Shown here: piece by piece, positions 8,254-15,894 of the stretch | How positions within the stretch are numbered: position 1 is the stretch's first letter | Layout: every line of letters starts with the position of its first letter | Source of the DNA: Phytoactinopolyspora halotolerans | GTDB taxonomy: Bacteria; Actinomycetota; Actinomycetes; Jiangellales; Jiangellaceae | Length of the DNA stretch: 64,000 nt | Direction of reading: 5' to 3' | Assembly (NCBI RefSeq): GCF_010550675.1 | Contig: NZ_JAAGOA010000006.1 | Coordinates: 62,001 to 126,000, forward strand | Translations under genes and position numbers: made by a program | Notes under the pieces: model-generated | Told to the model about the DNA's origin: nothing | Databases searched by the model: none | What the model saw: the letters and a program-made list of their open reading frames with translations, nothing else

Positions 8254-8972
8254 AACACCTCGATGACCGAGTCAGCGACCTGGTCGATGACCGTCTCGAT
8301 CACGACGAACGCGACCGGGTCCTGGCGCATCTCGCCGTCTGCGCGCAGTGCCGCGAGTCGGTCGAGATGGAGCGGTACGCCAAGGGTGCGTTGACCTCGC
8401 TGGGCGACGTCGACGTCCCGGCATCGTTGACCGACAAGCTGATGCGTCTGGCGGAGCCGGGCGGGCCGCTGCCGTCAGAGCGCGCGCACGCGGAGCACAC
8501 CGCGAGCGTCGCCTCCTGGGGCCCGAGCCCCGGCGCGGCCGCCGGCACGGCGCTGCGGACCAGCACGCCGACGTCGGCCGAGCACCAGCATCTGCGCGGG
8601 AAGTTCGTCGACCGGCACCGCCGCGGCGTACGGATGGTGGCCGGTGGGATGGTCTCCACCGGTGCGCTGCTGGTGATGCTGGCGTCGTTGGGGGCACCGG
8701 GAAACACCGGTCTCCAGGAGACCCCGTCGGCCGTGGTCCCGCCGATGGACGAGTTCACGCTCGAGTACGCCCGGTCCACCGGTTCGATCTCGTTCGCCGA
8801 ACCCGCTTCCATCCTCGCTCCCGCGATGAGCGGCTGGGAGGACAACCCGGCGGGCTCGTCCGGTACCGACCCGTCGTCCGGAAACGGCGCGTCGAGCCTG
8901 CTGCCCGGAACGGCGGACGCCGGGCCGTGGCCGGTGCAGACCAGTGTGCGGATCTCAGAGGACGGCAGGTGA
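8250..8972 (+). CDS. rseA: Zinc-binding anti-sigma factor (RseA-like)
   Basis: Membrane-anchored anti-sigma factor expected to hold SigE inactive until stress. The N-terminal domain (1-50) has the ZAS zinc motif: HLAVCAQC supplies His-x3-Cys-x2-Cys, with a further upstream His. A single hydrophobic helix, [17 protein letters not shown] (about 130-150), would cross the membrane and leave an ~85-residue Ser/Gly-rich extracytoplasmic tail. 240 residues. Coupled at both ends: ATGA with sigE and GTGA with the RseB-like gene. In M. tuberculosis RseA loss follows PknB phosphorylation and ClpC1P2 proteolysis; whether that applies here cannot be seen. Confidence 0.87.
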   Translation: MKHLDDRVSDLVDDRLDHDERDRVLAHLAVCAQCRESVEMERYAKGALTSLGDVDVPASLTDKLMRLAEPGGPLPSERAHAEHTASVASWGPSPGAAAGTALRTSTPTSAEHQHLRGKFVDRHRRGVRMVAGGMVSTGALLVMLASLGAPGNTGLQETPSAVVPPMDEFTLEYARSTGSISFAEPASILAPAMSGWEDNPAGSSGTDPSSGNGASSLLPGTADAGPWPVQTSVRISEDGR

Positions 8973-10147
8973 ACGACGGTCAATCCAGCTGTGCCGCCGC
9001 AGCCCTCGGTGGCGCTCCAGTGTTGCGCGGCGCCGGAACGCTGAAGCAGGTCGCGTTGGTGGCCGTGCCCGTGCTGATCGGGGCGTTGGTGTTCCTGGTG
9101 CCGCCCGCGGCCTCGGCGGCCCCGGACAGCCTCGCGGGCACGGACGACCGCGATGCGGTGGAGTTGCTCAACCGCTCCGCGACGGCGTCGACCAGGGTCT
9201 CGTACCAGGGGACGCAGTACGTGTCTGCCTGGTCGGCACTGACCAAGTCGGGTTCGTCGTCGAGCGCCGTGGTGCAGGTGCGGCACCGGGCGGGCGGACG
9301 CACCGAGATCGGGGTACAGGACGCCCAGGCGGAGATCCTCACCAGCCAGACCGGTACATCGTGGCTGGCCGAGGACGAGGGCTCGGTGGACCTGCTGGTG
9401 CGCAGCTACGACATCCGGCTGGTCGGCGAGGCGCAGGTCGCCGGGCGCCGCACGGACGTCGTCGAAGCGCGGCATGCGGACGGTTCCGTGGCCGCCCGCT
9501 GGTGGCTCGACCAGGAGACGGCGCTCAGGCTGCGGCGGGAGGCGTTTCTGCCGGACGGCCGGCTGCTCAGCGCGAGCGCCTTCGTCGACGTCTCGATCGT
9601 CTCCGTCCCGCCGTGTTGCATGCGCAGCAGCGTCGACCACGAGGCCGAGGCGACGCTGGCAGCGGAGCAGACCTCGTCTCAGGATGCGCCGTCGCCGGAG
9701 AAGACGGCGCTGCAGTGGGAGGACATCGAGCGGCTCCGGCAGGAGGGTTTCCACTGCCTGGAGAGCCTCGGCGAGAGCCTGGTGCTGTACGAGGCGCGGG
9801 AGATCGGCGGCGCCATCCAGCTGAGTTACTCCGACGGTGTCATGACCGCATCCGTCTTCGAGCAATCCGGTCACCTCGATCCGGCGCAGATGAGCGGCTA
9901 CACGTCCAATCAGGTGGGTGAGGGCGTGGTCTACACGAGACCGGGTCCGCCTGCGACCTTTGTGTGGTCCTCGCAGGGCAGGGTGGTCACCGTCGTCGCG
10001 GATGCGCCCTCCGAGGTGATCGAGGATGTCCTGCGTGCGTTGCCGCCGGATGCCGCCGAGCTCGATGAGGAGCACGAAGGCGACGTGATCTCCCGGATCG
10101 GGCGCGGCGCGAAGAAGGTCGGCTCGTGGCTCAACCCGTTCGGGTGA
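8969..10147 (+). CDS. RseB/MucB-like sigma-E regulatory protein
   Basis: A 392-residue exported protein whose N-terminal hydrophobic stretch (VALVAVPVLIGALVFLVPPAASAA) is a signal peptide or anchor. The part from about 60 to 220 resembles the MucB/RseB fold: LLNRSATASTRVSYQGTQYVSAW, a lipoprotein-carrier-like start, then GRRTDVVEARHADGSVAARWWLD and ALRLRREAFLPDGRLL, which match the RseB style of dynamic beta sheet. The C-terminal third (from about 250) has a second small domain. Family members bind the anti-sigma factor and sense misfolded envelope lipids or proteins. The GTG start overlaps the stop of the anti-sigma gene (GTGA), so co-expression is certain in practice. Function in actinomycetes is inferred from position. 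Confidence 0.75.
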   Translation: MNDGQSSCAAAALGGAPVLRGAGTLKQVALVAVPVLIGALVFLVPPAASAAPDSLAGTDDRDAVELLNRSATASTRVSYQGTQYVSAWSALTKSGSSSSAVVQVRHRAGGRTEIGVQDAQAEILTSQTGTSWLAEDEGSVDLLVRSYDIRLVGEAQVAGRRTDVVEARHADGSVAARWWLDQETALRLRREAFLPDGRLLSASAFVDVSIVSVPPCCMRSSVDHEAEATLAAEQTSSQDAPSPEKTALQWEDIERLRQEGFHCLESLGESLVLYEAREIGGAIQLSYSDGVMTASVFEQSGHLDPAQMSGYTSNQVGEGVVYTRPGPPATFVWSSQGRVVTVVADAPSEVIEDVLRALPPDAAELDEEHEGDVISRIGRGAKKVGSWLNPFG

Positions 10148-10243
10148 CCTCCCCGCCGAGGCGTTCGGGTGAGGTCGCAACGAGGGGCCGGGGACGGCGT
10201 TCCATCGGGCGAGCAGAGGAATGCCGCGCGGTCGTATCGCGCT

Positions 10244-10249
10244 TATGAT
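10244..10249 (+). promoter_or_regulatory. -10 box for htrA
   Basis: TATGAT ends 8 bases before GTG 10258 and 11 before ATG 10261. It suggests a leaderless or near-leaderless htrA transcript separate from the sigE operon. Confidence 0.45.
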
Positions 10250-10260
10250 TGCTCTCTGTG

Positions 10261-11628
10261 ATGGGCGGTTGGATCCCGATCGACGGTGCGTCGGCGTCGG
10301 ACGGTACGGCGACGGGCCGTTCTTCCCGTGTCGACCCGTGGGCAGGCGGCGAGTGGACGGTCCGGACGGCGGCCGGGCCCGCGCGGACCGTCTCTGCCGA
10401 CCGCGGCCACGGTGCCGTAGAGCGTGAGTGGGTCCGTCCCGGGCTGCTGCATCCTCAGACGGTGTCGATCCTGCGGCCGGAGCACGTCGCCGGCGGCCCT
10501 GTGTCGGCCACCGACCATCCGGGTCACGTCTCTCGGCACCCGGATCGACGGATGAGCCGTCGGGCGCCGATCGCCGTGCTGTTCGTCGTGGCGGTCTTGC
10601 TCGCCGGTGCGCTCGGTGGGATCGTGGGGGCGCAACTCGACCGGAGCACACCCGGGTCGGCGAACACCGTCACGGTCATCGGCGCGGATCCGGCGACGGT
10701 GGGAGAGCTACCGGACAACTCCACGGGCAGCGTCGCCGCTGCCGTGCTTCCCAGTGTCGTCTCGATCACCTCGGCCGACGGCGGCGGCTCCGGGTTCGTC
10801 ATCTCCACGGACGGCTACGTGCTCACGAACCACCACGTGGTGGCCTCCGGAGCCGACGTAGACGGCGGCAGCATCAACGTCGAGCTGTTCGACGGGCGCC
10901 GACTCGAGGCCGAGATCGTGGGTGCCAGCCCGAGTTACGACCTGGCCGTGTTGCATGTCGAGGCGGATGACCTGGAACCCGTCGTGATCGGAGACTCGGC
11001 CGCGGTCGAGGTGGGCGACCCGGTGATCGCGATCGGCAGCCCGCTGGGTTTGGACAGCACCGTGACCAGCGGCATCATCTCGGCGCTGGACCGGCCGGTG
11101 ACGGCCGGCAGCCAAGCCGACACGCAGTCCTACATCAACGCGCTGCAGACGGATGCGGCGATCAACCCAGGTAATTCCGGTGGTCCGCTGGTCGACACGG
11201 ACGGCCGGGTGATCGGGGTGAACTCGGCGATCGCCACGCTCGGCCTCGGCGCGGACGCCGGAAGCATCGGACTCGGCTTCGCGATCCCGATCGATCAGGC
11301 CAGCCGCACCGCGGAACAGCTGATCACCGACGGCGAGGCGGTCTACCCGATCATGGGCGCGTTGCTGGACAACACCCACCAGGGCCCGGGTGCACGGGTG
11401 GCCGACGGCGGCGACGAGCCCGGCATCACCCCGGACGGACCCGCCGAGCGAGCAGGCGTCCGGCCCGGGGACGTCATCACGGAGCTGAACGGCGAGCGTA
11501 TCCGCAACGCGGCCGAGCTGATCGTCATGTTGCGTTCGCACGAGCCGGGCGAGCAGGTGACGCTGACCATCGAGCGCGGAGACAGCTCGCAGGAGATAGA
11601 AGTCACCCTCGGGTCCCAGGTGGGTTGA
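10261..11628 (+). CDS. htrA: HtrA/DegP-family serine protease with PDZ domain
   Basis: Membrane-anchored trypsin-like protease that degrades damaged envelope proteins. A ~100-residue cytosolic N-terminus rich in polar residues precedes one membrane helix (IAVLFVVAVLLAGALGGIVGA). The protease domain carries the triad: His192 in TNHHVV, Asp227 in YDLAVL and Ser306 in GNSGGPL. A C-terminal PDZ domain follows (PAERAGVRPGDVITELNGE). Start choice: GTG 10258 or ATG 10261 follows the TATGAT box; ATG 10552 just before the helix would remove the whole cytosolic part and has no such support. It is directly downstream of the sigE-rseA-rseB set, as in mycobacteria, and is a likely SigE target. Confidence 0.94.
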   Translation: MGGWIPIDGASASDGTATGRSSRVDPWAGGEWTVRTAAGPARTVSADRGHGAVEREWVRPGLLHPQTVSILRPEHVAGGPVSATDHPGHVSRHPDRRMSRRAPIAVLFVVAVLLAGALGGIVGAQLDRSTPGSANTVTVIGADPATVGELPDNSTGSVAAAVLPSVVSITSADGGGSGFVISTDGYVLTNHHVVASGADVDGGSINVELFDGRRLEAEIVGASPSYDLAVLHVEADDLEPVVIGDSAAVEVGDPVIAIGSPLGLDSTVTSGIISALDRPVTAGSQADTQSYINALQTDAAINPGNSGGPLVDTDGRVIGVNSAIATLGLGADAGSIGLGFAIPIDQASRTAEQLITDGEAVYPIMGALLDNTHQGPGARVADGGDEPGITPDGPAERAGVRPGDVITELNGERIRNAAELIVMLRSHEPGEQVTLTIERGDSSQEIEVTLGSQVG

Positions 11629-11667
11629 CCACGGACGTACCCTTGAAGGACGGCACAAGCGGGCGAG

Positions 11668-12246
11668 GTGAGCGGCATCAGTATTCCGGAGATCGCGGTC
11701 ATTCTGGTCATAGCCCTGCTCGTTTTCGGGCCGGACCGGTTGCCGGACATGATCAAGCAGGCGGCGGCGTTCGTCAAAGACCTGCGCAAGATGGTGGCGA
11801 ACGCGCGTCGTGACCTGTCCGACAGCGTCGGCGACCTCGGTCTCGATGAGGAAGATCTGAAGACCCTGTCCGACCTGCGCAACCCGAAGTCGTTCATCCG
11901 GCAGAAGGTTCTCGACGGCGTCGACCTGGACTCCATCGGCCTGGACGAGATCAAGGAGGTCGGTGACGAGCTGGAGCTGTCCAACGGTCGCAAGGGCAAG
12001 GCGGTGACCGGCGCGGCGCGCAACCGCAAGGCGATCGCGGGCTCCTCCGCGAGCAAGAGCGGTGCGGCGAGCAAGACTGGGACTGCGAGCAAGGCCGGCA
12101 CGTCGTCCGCTCGCACGACCAACGGCAGTACCAGTAACGGCAGTACCGGCGGCGGCGCCAACGGCAGCTCGGCGGGTACGCCGGCGGTCGAGATCAAGCC
12201 GCTGTCATCGCCGACCGGCGCGCGATTCGACCCGGACGCCACCTGA
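11668..12246 (+). CDS. tatB: Sec-independent translocase subunit TatB
   Basis: Component of the Tat export machinery that receives folded precursors together with TatC. The N-terminus ISIPEIAVILVIALLVFGPDRLPDM has the single membrane helix, the FGP hinge and the start of the amphipathic helix typical of TatB. An acidic helical region (40-105) follows, then a low-complexity Ser/Gly/Thr/Lys tail with repeated SK/TGTASK units and NGSTSNGSTGG. 192 residues; the long disordered tail is common in actinobacterial TatB. GTG start. A TACCCT -10-like box lies at 11638-11643. A Tat-signal protein is encoded at 15895 in this window. Confidence 0.92.
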   Translation: MSGISIPEIAVILVIALLVFGPDRLPDMIKQAAAFVKDLRKMVANARRDLSDSVGDLGLDEEDLKTLSDLRNPKSFIRQKVLDGVDLDSIGLDEIKEVGDELELSNGRKGKAVTGAARNRKAIAGSSASKSGAASKTGTASKAGTSSARTTNGSTSNGSTGGGANGSSAGTPAVEIKPLSSPTGARFDPDAT

Positions 12247-12262
12247 CCCTCCCCGCTGGCCC

Positions 12263-12313
12263 GATCACGCTTCGAGGCTGATCACGCTTCGAGGCTGATC
12301 ACGCTTCGAGGGC
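12263..12313. repeat. Three tandem 17-bp repeats between tatB and mrp
   Basis: GATCACGCTTCGAGGCT occurs at 12263-12279 and 12280-12296, and a third copy with a changed end at 12297-12313. The repeats lie between two convergent genes and are followed by a GGGAGGGCCCCC stretch. They share the GATCA motif with other intergenic elements here. Confidence 0.75.
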
Positions 12314-12370
12314 TGGGAGGGCCCCCGCTCAGTCGGGCGGGCTCAGGTTCGTGACGTGCGACGGCGCCGC

Positions 12371-13519
12371 TCAGCCGGCCGGGCTCAGGTTCAGCGACAT
12401 CCCGGCCAGACCACGCTCCCGATGGGACAGCCGCCGCGCGGCGTCACGCAGCGCCGTGGACGCGGGTGCATCCGGCTCCTTGAGCACGAACGGGATACCG
12501 GCGTCGCCGCTCTCCCGCAGCCCGATGTCCAGCGGAACCTCACCGAGCAGCGGAATCCGTGCGCCCAGCCGGCGACCCAAGCCATCGGCGACCTGCTGAC
12601 CGCCGCCCGAACCGAACAGCTCCAGCCGGTGCTCCGGGCCGCAGTGCGGGCAGGGCAGGTACGACATGTTCTCGATGACGCCGGCGACCTGCTGGTGGGT
12701 CTGGATGGCGATCGAGCCGGCCCGCTCGGCCACCTCCGCCGCGGCCAGCTGGGGCGTGGTCACCACGACGATCTCCGCGTTGGGCATGAGCTGCGCTAGC
12801 GAGATCGCGACATCCCCGGTGCCGGGCGGCAGATCGAGCAGCAGGACGTCCAGGTCCCCCCAGTAGACGTCGGTGAGGAACTGCTGGAGCGCGCGGTGCA
12901 GCATCGGCCCGCGCCAGGCGACGGGGGTGTCCCGGTCCTGCTTGAACATCTCGGTGGAGATGAGCTTCACGTCGTGCGCCGGTATCGGCATGATCATGTC
13001 GTCGACGACGGTGGGCCGCGAGCCTTCGACGCCGAGCATGCGCGGTGCGGAGTGACCGTAGATGTCCGCGTCCACCAGCCCGACCCGGACGCCGTCGACG
13101 GCCATCGCCGCGGCCAGGTTGGCCGTGATCGAGGACTTGCCGACGCCGCCCTTGCCGGAGGCGACAGCGTAGACGCGGGTCAGCGAACCGGGCTGGTTGA
13201 ACGGGATCTCGCGCTGCGGCCGGCCCCCGCGTAGTTGCTCGGACAGGGCCTTGCGCTGCTCCTCGGACATGACGTCGAGCGCCACGTCGACCGCGGTCAC
13301 GCCGTCCAGCGCCTGGACCGCGGCGGTCACGTCCCGGGTGATCGTGTCCCGCAGCGGACATCCGGCGACGGTCAGGTACACCTCGACACGGACCCGTCCG
13401 TCGTCGCCGACGTCCACGGACTTCACCATGCCGAGCTCGGTGATGGGCCGCTTGATCTCGGGGTCCTTGACGCCCTCGAGCGCCGTATGCACCTGCTCGG
13501 CTGTAGGCAACGAAGTCAT
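12371..13519 (-). CDS. mrp: Mrp/ApbC-family Fe-S cluster carrier ATPase
   Basis: P-loop ATPase that carries and delivers Fe-S clusters. The N-terminal MIP18/DUF59 domain (1-90) includes VKDPEIKRPITELGMV and TVAGCPLRDTI. The ParA/MinD-like domain shows the deviant Walker A motif ASGKGGVGKSSITANLA, Walker B VLLLDLPPGTGD, and the cluster-binding CPHCG (CxxC) near residue 290. 382 residues, normal for the family. Convergent with tatB, as in Rv1229c. A TAGCAT box lies 6 bases before the ATG, suggesting a leaderless transcript. Confidence 0.95.
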   Translation of the reverse strand: MTSLPTAEQVHTALEGVKDPEIKRPITELGMVKSVDVGDDGRVRVEVYLTVAGCPLRDTITRDVTAAVQALDGVTAVDVALDVMSEEQRKALSEQLRGGRPQREIPFNQPGSLTRVYAVASGKGGVGKSSITANLAAAMAVDGVRVGLVDADIYGHSAPRMLGVEGSRPTVVDDMIMPIPAHDVKLISTEMFKQDRDTPVAWRGPMLHRALQQFLTDVYWGDLDVLLLDLPPGTGDVAISLAQLMPNAEIVVVTTPQLAAAEVAERAGSIAIQTHQQVAGVIENMSYLPCPHCGPEHRLELFGSGGGQQVADGLGRRLGARIPLLGEVPLDIGLRESGDAGIPFVLKEPDAPASTALRDAARRLSHRERGLAGMSLNLSPAG

Positions 13520-13525
13520 ATCCCG

Positions 13526-13531
13526 ATGCTA
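13526..13531 (-). promoter_or_regulatory. -10 box for leaderless mrp
   Basis: TAGCAT on the minus strand ends 6 bases before the mrp ATG at 13519. Confidence 0.5.
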
Positions 13532-13630
13532 CGTCGCAGCAGGGGTGCGCGGACAATTCATCGGGCCGCGCACGCTCGATCGCGGCTGTGTGATCCGGCA
13601 CACGGCGGTTGAGCCCGCCGGCTCCATGGA

Positions 13631-13636
13631 TACCGT
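13631..13636 (+). promoter_or_regulatory. -10 box for ketopantoate-reductase-like gene
   Basis: TACCGT ends 7 bases before ATG 13644. It decides for that start over the in-frame ATG at 13626, which would lie upstream of the transcript. Confidence 0.45.
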
Positions 13637-13643
13637 ACGGACC

Positions 13644-14618
13644 ATGCGATACGTGATCTATGGCGCCGGTGCGATCGGCGGCGTGCTGGGCGCCCGGCTG
13701 TTCTCGGCGGGCTTCGACGCGACCGTGATCGCGCGCGGGCCGCACCTGGAGGCGATCCGCCGGAACGGGCTCCGGGTGGATTCGCCGGACGGCACCGAGA
13801 CTGTGCCGGTCCCCGCCGTGGCCGCTCCGGACGACGTCGGTATCGCCGCCGGCGACGTTGTCATACTCGCCATGAAGACGCAGGATACGGGCGCGGCGCT
13901 GGCTGCGCTGCGCGACTCCGCCGATCCCGCGACCGCGATCGTCTGCCTGCAGAACGGCGTGGAGAACGAGCGGATGGCCCTGCGGTCGTTCGAGCACGTT
14001 TACGGCGTGTGCGTGATGTTTCCGGCGACCCACACCGAGCCTGGGGTGGTGCAGAGCCAATCGACGCCGATCCCGGGTCTGCTCGACATCGGGCGGTACC
14101 CGCACGGTGCGGACGACACCGCAGAGCAGGTGGCGGCCGCGTTCCGCAAGGCGTCGTTCGTATCCGAGGTCCGCGAGGACATCATGCGGTGGAAGTACCG
14201 CAAGCTGATGATGAATCTCACCAATGCCGTGCAGGCCTTGTGCGGAACCGGGGAGGAGGCCCGGCCGCTGGTGGAGCGGATCCGCGCCGAAGGACTGGCG
14301 TGCCTGCAGGCGGCCGGGATCGACGTCGCATCCGAAGCCGAGGAGACCGCGCGCCGTGGTGATCTGCTGCAGGTGCGTCCGGTCGCGGGGCAGACCCGTA
14401 CCGGCGGGTCGTCCTGGCAGAGCCTGCACCGTGGCACGGGGGCGATCGAGGCGGACTATCTGAACGGCGAGATCGTTCTGCTCGGGCGGATACACGGGGT
14501 ACCCACACCGGCCAATGAGGCGGTGCGCCGGTTGGCGAACAGCGTGGCGCGCGAGCGCGGACGGCCCGGTTCGGTCCCGGTTCAACAGATCCTCGACGCT
14601 CTGCCGCGGCAGAGCTGA
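13644..14618 (+). CDS. Ketopantoate reductase family protein (PanE/ApbA)
   Basis: NADPH-dependent dehydrogenase of 324 residues. The N-terminal Rossmann motif is YVIYGAGAIGGVLGARL; then VILAMKTQDTGAAL, CLQNGVENE and, in the C-terminal helical domain, RWKYRKLMMNLTNAV with the conserved catalytic Lys, and GGSSWQSLHRGTGAIEADYLNGEIV, matching the family's SSM-Q-D-x-G-x-x-T-E-I-D-x-L-N-G block. The last block has SLHRGTG in place of the usual QDxxxG. Members include true ketopantoate reductases of pantothenate synthesis, but many actinobacterial paralogs act on other 2-oxo acids, and no pan genes are near. The stop codon lies 37 bases inside the 3' end of the EamA gene on the other strand. Confidence 0.85.
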   Translation: MRYVIYGAGAIGGVLGARLFSAGFDATVIARGPHLEAIRRNGLRVDSPDGTETVPVPAVAAPDDVGIAAGDVVILAMKTQDTGAALAALRDSADPATAIVCLQNGVENERMALRSFEHVYGVCVMFPATHTEPGVVQSQSTPIPGLLDIGRYPHGADDTAEQVAAAFRKASFVSEVREDIMRWKYRKLMMNLTNAVQALCGTGEEARPLVERIRAEGLACLQAAGIDVASEAEETARRGDLLQVRPVAGQTRTGGSSWQSLHRGTGAIEADYLNGEIVLLGRIHGVPTPANEAVRRLANSVARERGRPGSVPVQQILDALPRQS

Positions 14619-15508
14619 ACGACGAGGACACCGAGGGACGCGACGGCCAGGCCGCAGACTTGCCGGAGCTCCAGCGACTCGCCCAGGAAGACCCACGCCA
14701 GCACAGCGACCTGGATCAGCATGGTGTTGTTGATCACGCTGGACTCGGTTGCGGAGAGCGTGCGCAGGGTCAGGTTCCACATTGTGAAGGCGACCGCCGT
14801 ATTGACCACGGCCAGCCACCCGACGATGACCCAGCCGGTGACCGGCAGCGCCGGCAGACCCTGTGTCATCAGGCCGACCGCCAGGAGCACCGCCGCTCCG
14901 GCGCCCATGCTGACCGTGGTCACCACCAGCGGTCCTGGTGTGCCCGTGCGGTTCGCCGCACGGCCGAGCACCGCCGCGCTCGCGTTGGCCAGCAGCCCCA
15001 GCGCCGCGATGGCGAGCCCCGCGAGCTGGTGCTGGGCGAACCCGGTCGGATAGAGGAAGACGGCGGCGCCGATCAGGTATACGCCGATCCCCGCCCACTG
15101 TGCCGGCCGCGTACGCTCAGCGAGGAACGCGGTGCCGAGCAGCGCGACCACGGCGGGGGAGAAACTGAGTAGCAAGCTGACCGTCGCGGCCGGGAGTCTG
15201 TCCAGAGCGAGGAATTGCGCGCCCTGGGTGACGGTGTACATCACCAGGCCGAGTGCGATGAGCAGCGGCCAGTGCCCGGGGCCGAGCCGCCCGAGCCGGT
15301 CCAGGTGCGGGCGGCGCAACGCCAACGGCAGCAGGCAGAGGAAGGCGCCGGCGTAGCGCAGACCGGCGAACGTCAGCGGCGGAATGTCGTCCAGCCCGAT
15401 CTTGATCAACACCCAGGAGCTGGACCAGAGCGATGTGACCAGGAATGCCAGCAGGATCGCTCTGGTGTGTGCCGGTGGGCGGGCGTCGACAGGGTGGCCT
15501 GTGGGCAA
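14582..15508 (-). CDS. EamA/DMT-family transporter (ten-helix drug/metabolite exporter type)
   Basis: Integral membrane protein of 308 residues with about ten hydrophobic helices arranged as two EamA halves. The first half begins ILLAFLVTSLWSSSWVLIKIGLDDIPPLTFAGLRY, the usual DMT N-terminal pattern with the TFAGLRY signature; the second includes PLVVTTVSMGAGAAVLLAVG and NTAVAFTMWNLTLRTLSATESSVINNTMLIQVAVLAW. Substrate unknown; relatives export amino acids or other metabolites. Its 3' end overlaps that of the ketopantoate-reductase-like gene by 37 bases. A TACTAG -10-like box is at 15578-15583 on the minus strand. Confidence 0.87.
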   Translation of the reverse strand: MPTGHPVDARPPAHTRAILLAFLVTSLWSSSWVLIKIGLDDIPPLTFAGLRYAGAFLCLLPLALRRPHLDRLGRLGPGHWPLLIALGLVMYTVTQGAQFLALDRLPAATVSLLLSFSPAVVALLGTAFLAERTRPAQWAGIGVYLIGAAVFLYPTGFAQHQLAGLAIAALGLLANASAAVLGRAANRTGTPGPLVVTTVSMGAGAAVLLAVGLMTQGLPALPVTGWVIVGWLAVVNTAVAFTMWNLTLRTLSATESSVINNTMLIQVAVLAWVFLGESLELRQVCGLAVASLGVLVVQLCRGRASRIC

Positions 15509-15894
15509 TGCCTCGACCTTTCGTGCGGGAACGGGCGCGCCATCGTGGCGTCCGCGTCTCCCCTCGAGGCTTTTGTCCTAGTAAGGTGCGGGTCGCGAGC
15601 CGCTCGCCCTCCTTGAGTCTGCGGTGCACGCCCCGGGGACGTGCTGCGGGCGCCGGCGACACGTCGACGTTCTACGGCGCTCGGACCGGTCCGGCCGCCA
15701 CGGCGGCCGCGGAACCCTAGCCGTCCTTCAGCAGACAGCTGCCGATGTTACCGCTCGGCGCGGTCCGCTGGAAGGTTCGCGTGGGTCCTGGGCGGAGCGC
15801 GGCTGCGCTCCCGCCATCTGGATGACGGCTAGTGTTCGCCCAACCGTCGCGCCGGCGTCTGGTGCCGCCCGACGCGACGCGATGCACTGGAGGC
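15509..15894. other. 386-bp intergenic region with divergent promoters
   Basis: No convincing gene. TACTAG on the minus strand (15578-15583) would serve the EamA gene with a ~70-base leader. TAGTGT at 15829-15834 on the plus strand could serve the PHP-domain gene with a leader of ~50 bases. The middle is very GC rich without a clear repeat. Confidence 0.35.

Noticed and set aside
8300-10651. 783-codon minus-strand frame opposite rseA, the RseB-like gene and htrA
   Set aside because: Shadow of a coupled operon; no initiation signal and no domain.
10552-11628. Shorter htrA start at ATG 10552
   Set aside because: It would drop the long cytosolic N-terminus; the TATGAT box just before 10258/10261 supports the longer form.
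12263-12313. CRISPR-like array
   Set aside because: Units are directly adjacent with no spacers and there are no cas genes.
12540-15098. 852-codon minus-strand frame across mrp, the reductase and the EamA gene
   Set aside because: It crosses three genes with strong family motifs in other frames; a GC-rich shadow.
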